Assembly (NCBI GenBank): GCA_020050475.1
Contig: JAGVKP010000126.1
Span: 1-9,708 of the forward strand
DNA from: Candidatus Babeliales bacterium
Lineage (GTDB): Bacteria; Babelota; Babeliae; Babelales; JACPOV01
Direction: 5' to 3'
Length of the DNA stretch: 9,708 nt
Part shown: piece by piece, positions 6,432-9,708 of the stretch
How positions within the stretch are numbered: the stretch's first letter is position 1
Layout: each line of letters starts with the position of its first letter
Position numbers and translations under genes: made by a program
Notes under the pieces: generated by a model
The model's database searches: none
Seen by the model: the letters and a program-made list of their open reading frames with translations, nothing else
What the model was told of the DNA's origin: nothing

Positions 6432-9400
6432 ATGATTTATCTCATCAAATTATCATTTTTAAGCATTATTTTTTGCGCGCATCTTTTAGGGATGAATAAA
6501 CAGGTGGTTAAGGTACCGACGAACAATTTTGCTACCGCTCAGCAGTATCATGATTCCAAATACCGCGAGTGGCATACTCCGGAAGTACAAAGTGCGTATG
6601 AGCAGTTGGTTACCCGAGGTGACAAAAAACCGCTGGAGAAACTTGCTTGTACGTCGAGCCCAAATCGATACGCACAATGGTTGCTTGCTGATCGCTATCT
6701 TGCGGAGAAAAATCAGGCAGAAGCAAAAAGGTATCTTATTTCCATGGCAAATGATTATCGAGATGCTGATGCGCAGCTTGATCTAGCGCTTTTATTGCAT
6801 GATGAGAAAGAATATTGGGCCGCATTGCAGTGCGCAAAAAGAGCAGCTATTAGTCGGCCCATTGAAGATGCGAAACGTAGTATCCGTTATCAAAATAAAC
6901 AAGCAGTAAAGCTGGTTGAGCTTTTGGAATCAGAACTTATTGACGTGGCAAAAAATCAATCAATTGAATGTCAGTTGCGTTTGGTTAAGCAATTAACTGA
7001 TAGGCGGCAAGACGATGCCTCGATAGTATATCAAAAATCGCTTCAGCTTGTTGAGCAGCTTGTCCAAAAGAATGAATTGTGGGATACGCATTTTGAAATA
7101 ATTGAGCAAAAAAATGAATTAACTCCACTAGGCAAAATGCTGCATTCCATCGTAGAAAAAAAGTTTGCAGAAAAAAAATATGCAGATGGTGTCTCAGTAC
7201 TTGAACGCTACGTAACTCGTGGCAATAATCCACTATTAATTGATCTACTCGCTCAAGGGTACACCCAGTTGACACGTACGCTTTATGATCATCATCATCT
7301 GAAAGCGATTGAGCTCGCTGAACGCCGTTTGCTTGAGGCTGATCATTTTGATTCACTGTGCGTGCTTGCAGATGCGTGGCATCTAGGAACCGGCATCAAT
7401 GAATCGGAAATCAAAAGAATAAAATCGAGTAAGCCTGAGGTGGCTGCCAAGTTGCGAAAACAGCTTGCAAAAAATCCTTTGGCGGTAATTGATAAGATTA
7501 AGCGATTGGGCCAGATTGAGCAGCTGCCAACGGTGCAAGAGATCGATCAATTAGCGCTCCAAGCGGTCGATTTACCAGCAGGGATTGGGCTGGAAGATTA
7601 CCGGCATTTTTTGAAGGCATTTGTCCATTTTTGTAAGGCCGAGTATCAGCTTGCCGATGTGCAGTACCAAACTATTGCGGCAGGTGCGGAATCTTTTTTT
7701 GCGCCGCTTGCCCAGTGGAATTCTGCGATAGCAAGAAAAGCAGTCAGTGATAAAAAGCTTCTTGATGAGGTCAATGCGTGTGCAGAAACCTTTGCAGACA
7801 AGGTTGAGGCATTGCTTGATGAACCGACTACGAAGCCTTTTGCCTATCTATTTTTGAAAAAGCTCGTTGCCTTAACGATCGATTTACTGGGAGAGTTTCG
7901 TATTAATGTAACCATGTCAGATGAGATTGACTTTGAATGGCAAGCTATTATTCGTAAAAACGATGAGATTAGTGTGCGCTTACTTGATCGCTATGCAAGT
8001 GGGCTGATTGCGGAGCCGGAGCATCACATTATCCAACTTCTTTGCCATGCTTTTACTGACCATAGTCGGCGTGCAATTACGGCCGATCGAACTCCCTTTT
8101 ATTTGGCACACTATGTCAAAAAACTGAAATCGCGTATCGATCACTCGCAACAATGGGATGATGATCGAGGTCTTTTATTGCTGTTAGATGCAGAACTTTC
8201 CTCAGGACTTAAGGAGGATTTGCGCGCGTATAGTTCATCTGATTTAGGTAAAATGATGGGTGAGTTTAAAAAGCTCGAAAAGCCCGTTTCAATTAGGCTT
8301 ATGAATGAACGTAAGTCTTCTTGGCATGCGATTTTAGCTTGCAATGAGCTTATCAAGATTAAAGATTTACCTGAGACTGAAAAGCAGAAACAAAAACTTT
8401 CACAAATAGGAGAAATTTTTGAAAAAGTTCTTGCGTATGATCCGGCTGATGAGACAGGGCTCCATGGATATCTTTATTGCTTATCAAAATCCGGCTTGAG
8501 CAAATACAAAGAATCGCATAGTCTATCTCAAAATTTGGTCAAAAAATTTTCTCAGGCATCTGAGCGCGCACGATTTTGTTTGGCGTCTGCATTAATTGCT
8601 GAATCGCCAATCTGTCGCTATTCGTATTCGTTTTTGAATACACCGCACTCAATTGCTTTTACATTAAACAATCCTGGCAAGCGGGAAACTGGTATCAAGA
8701 TGCTGAAAGAGCTTGCAAAGGAGGGGGCGGTTGAAGCGATGGAGCTTTTAGGCAAATGCTTATATGACCTAAAAATGCCTGAGGCGCTGGTATTTTTAAA
8801 GCAAGCGCACGATAAGGAAAGTCGGAAGTACGTCTCTTGTATTGCCGATTTGCTGTGCCAACAAAAAGAATATACCGAGGCACAAAAACTTTTGGAAAGT
8901 CTGCAAGCAAAAAATGCACAAAACCATTTTTTACTCGGTTCCCTGTATTGCGATAAATTGGGAGGCGGCTGCTCCAATGAGAAAGCATTGCAGAACTTAG
9001 CTCGCGGCTTTGAAAAAAATAGCATCAACCTACCGACTTCAATTTCAGGAGCAAATAAAGAGCTTATTCAATCAAATGAACTTGCAAAAAAAATGCTTGG
9101 ATTGGCAAAAGATATTGAGAATGGCGTATCGGCCGCTGAGCGGGAGCGAGGATACTTTGCGTATGCAACCTATCTTTATTGGTCCGTGGCAACGTTTAAT
9201 TATTCGCAAGAAATAAGCGGAAAATTAGTCAAAAATGCTGACGAGATAATGAGTAAATTAGATAAGGTTACCTATCAATTACCGATAGCAATTACCAAGC
9301 TTATCCACCAAATGCGCACTAAACAGAAAAATAAAACGTTGTTTGGGTCTGGAGACCTCGATGAAATAGTTGAAAAGCTTCGTCATGCGACTGCAGACAG

Positions 9401-9708
9401 CAGTCTGATTGCAGACGTGGTGGCCAAAGATATTTTTTCATGCATGATCGACCGGCTTGGCAGCGAATATGATGATCTTTTTAGAGACAAAAGGATTGCG
9501 ACACCTGATGTTTTAGCTGAAAAACATGGGCGATTGGCAAAGCTTAAACGGCAAGTAATGAAAATATCGACTATTTTTGATCAACCGGAAAAAATCAAAG
9601 AAATTGAGCAGCTGCTGCATGATGATGAGAATTGCCAAAATACAGATGATAGAGAAAAAAAACTTTTGGCTATTTTTGATGCATATAGCGATAAAGAGTC
9701 TGAGTATA
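6432..9708 (+). CDS. Second large exported helical-repeat protein, function unknown (3' end missing)
   Basis: The frame is open from the ATG at 6432 to the window edge: 1092 codons plus one base, with no stop found by reading codon by codon. The nearest upstream in-frame stop is TAA at 6369, and no earlier in-frame ATG exists. The Shine-Dalgarno match is weak (TGGAA at 6418-6422). Residues 1-20 (MIYLIKLSFLSIIFCAHLLG) form a signal-like hydrophobic segment; starting at the later ATG (6492, Met21) would remove it, so 6432 is preferred. C15 is preceded by Phe and so does not make a good lipobox. The rest is all-helical: TPR-like pairs at about 77-140 (YAQWLLADRYLAEKNQAEAK), 250-320, and a clear Sel1/TPR-like run at 745-862. 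At least 18 cysteines lie after the signal. No catalytic motif was seen. It follows a protein of the same architecture by 100 bases, and the two are probably functionally related or paralogous. Its role is unknown. Confidence 0.88.
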   Translation, partial: MIYLIKLSFLSIIFCAHLLGMNKQVVKVPTNNFATAQQYHDSKYREWHTPEVQSAYEQLVTRGDKKPLEKLACTSSPNRYAQWLLADRYLAEKNQAEAKRYLISMANDYRDADAQLDLALLLHDEKEYWAALQCAKRAAISRPIEDAKRSIRYQNKQAVKLVELLESELIDVAKNQSIECQLRLVKQLTDRRQDDASIVYQKSLQLVEQLVQKNELWDTHFEIIEQKNELTPLGKMLHSIVEKKFAEKKYADGVSVLERYVTRGNNPLLIDLLAQGYTQLTRTLYDHHHLKAIELAERRLLEADHFDSLCVLADAWHLGTGINESEIKRIKSSKPEVAAKLRKQLAKNPLAVIDKIKRLGQIEQLPTVQEIDQLALQAVDLPAGIGLEDYRHFLKAFVHFCKAEYQLADVQYQTIAAGAESFFAPLAQWNSAIARKAVSDKKLLDEVNACAETFADKVEALLDEPTTKPFAYLFLKKLVALTIDLLGEFRINVTMSDEIDFEWQAIIRKNDEISVRLLDRYASGLIAEPEHHIIQLLCHAFTDHSRRAITADRTPFYLAHYVKKLKSRIDHSQQWDDDRGLLLLLDAELSSGLKEDLRAYSSSDLGKMMGEFKKLEKPVSIRLMNERKSSWHAILACNELIKIKDLPETEKQKQKLSQIGEIFEKVLAYDPADETGLHGYLYCLSKSGLSKYKESHSLSQNLVKKFSQASERARFCLASALIAESPICRYSYSFLNTPHSIAFTLNNPGKRETGIKMLKELAKEGAVEAMELLGKCLYDLKMPEALVFLKQAHDKESRKYVSCIADLLCQQKEYTEAQKLLESLQAKNAQNHFLLGSLYCDKLGGGCSNEKALQNLARGFEKNSINLPTSISGANKELIQSNELAKKMLGLAKDIENGVSAAERERGYFAYATYLYWSVATFNYSQEISGKLVKNADEIMSKLDKVTYQLPIAITKLIHQMRTKQKNKTLFGSGDLDEIVEKLRHATADSSLIADVVAKDIFSCMIDRLGSEYDDLFRDKRIATPDVLAEKHGRLAKLKRQVMKISTIFDQPEKIKEIEQLLHDDENCQNTDDREKKLLAIFDAYSDKESEY
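8664..9017 (+). repeat. Sel1/TPR-like repeat run, residues 745-862
   Basis: Roughly three consecutive helix pairs in the second large protein: GIKMLKELAKEGAVEAMELL with GKCLYDLKMPEALVFLKQA, then IADLLCQQKEYTEAQKLLES, then NHFLLGSLYCDKLGGG followed by CSNEKALQNLARGFEK. The segment LGSLYCDKLGGGCSNEKAL closely follows the Sel1 consensus LG-x-LY-x2-G-x-G...-KA. This is the best domain evidence in this protein. Confidence 0.65.

Noticed and set aside
6462..6476. Possible lipoprotein signal around C15 of the second large protein
   Set aside because: The residue before the cysteine is Phe, which does not fit the lipobox requirement for a small residue at that position, so a lipoprotein call is not supported.
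7041..7064. Imperfect 12-base tandem repeat around CAGCTTGTTGAG/CAGCTTGTCCAA
   Set aside because: Only two diverged copies encoding QLVEQLVQ in a helix; expected in amphipathic helical coding sequence and not a mobile or regulatory repeat.
6985..7356. Minus-strand open frame of 123 codons
   Set aside because: Antisense to the second large gene, with no recognisable domain in its translation. The + strand frame is uninterrupted and repeat-like throughout.
8618..9028. Minus-strand open frame of 136 codons
   Set aside because: It lies fully antisense to the continuous 1092-codon frame on the + strand, in the middle of its Sel1-like run, and its translation shows no recognisable family. It is a shadow of the coding strand.

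Overview
The window is entirely protein-coding apart from two short gaps, and every gene lies on the + strand. It holds the 3' part of sufB, a complete but unusually short sufD, a complete 1446-codon gene for an exported helical-repeat protein, and the first 1092 codons of a second large exported helical-repeat protein that runs off the right edge. I found no RNA gene, mobile element, CRISPR array or replication origin.

Layout. Bases 1-1937 form a tight sufB-sufD pair: stop and start overlap as ATGA. They encode scaffold subunits of the SUF iron-sulfur cluster assembly machine. The ATPase gene sufC is neither between nor after them, so it must be upstream or elsewhere. After a 53-base gap with a good ribosome binding site comes the 1446-residue protein (1991-6331). 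It has a Sec-type signal peptide and an all-helical body with degenerate TPR/Sel1-like stretches. A 100-base gap (6332-6431) carries a -10-like hexamer and a 13-base palindrome. The second large protein (6432 to beyond 9708) also starts with a signal-like hydrophobic segment and continues with the same kind of helical repeat.

Organism. The sequence is bacterial and appears moderately AT-rich. SufB resembles the Bacillus-type clade (ending MEGSIG) rather than the Enterobacteria-type. A reduced SUF locus next to very large, exported, poorly conserved Sel1/TPR-type proteins would fit a host-associated lineage with a reduced genome, such as Candidatus Dependentiae (TM6/Babeliae) or a chlamydia-like group. 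This is inference from style only; no marker gene in the window settles it.

How the genes work together. SufB and SufD should form the SufBC2D scaffold with SufC. Nothing suggests that the two large exported proteins belong to Fe-S assembly. They look like a locally duplicated or co-located pair of envelope or secreted solenoid proteins, possibly interacting with a host or with other envelope proteins. They are the part of the window most likely to be undescribed.
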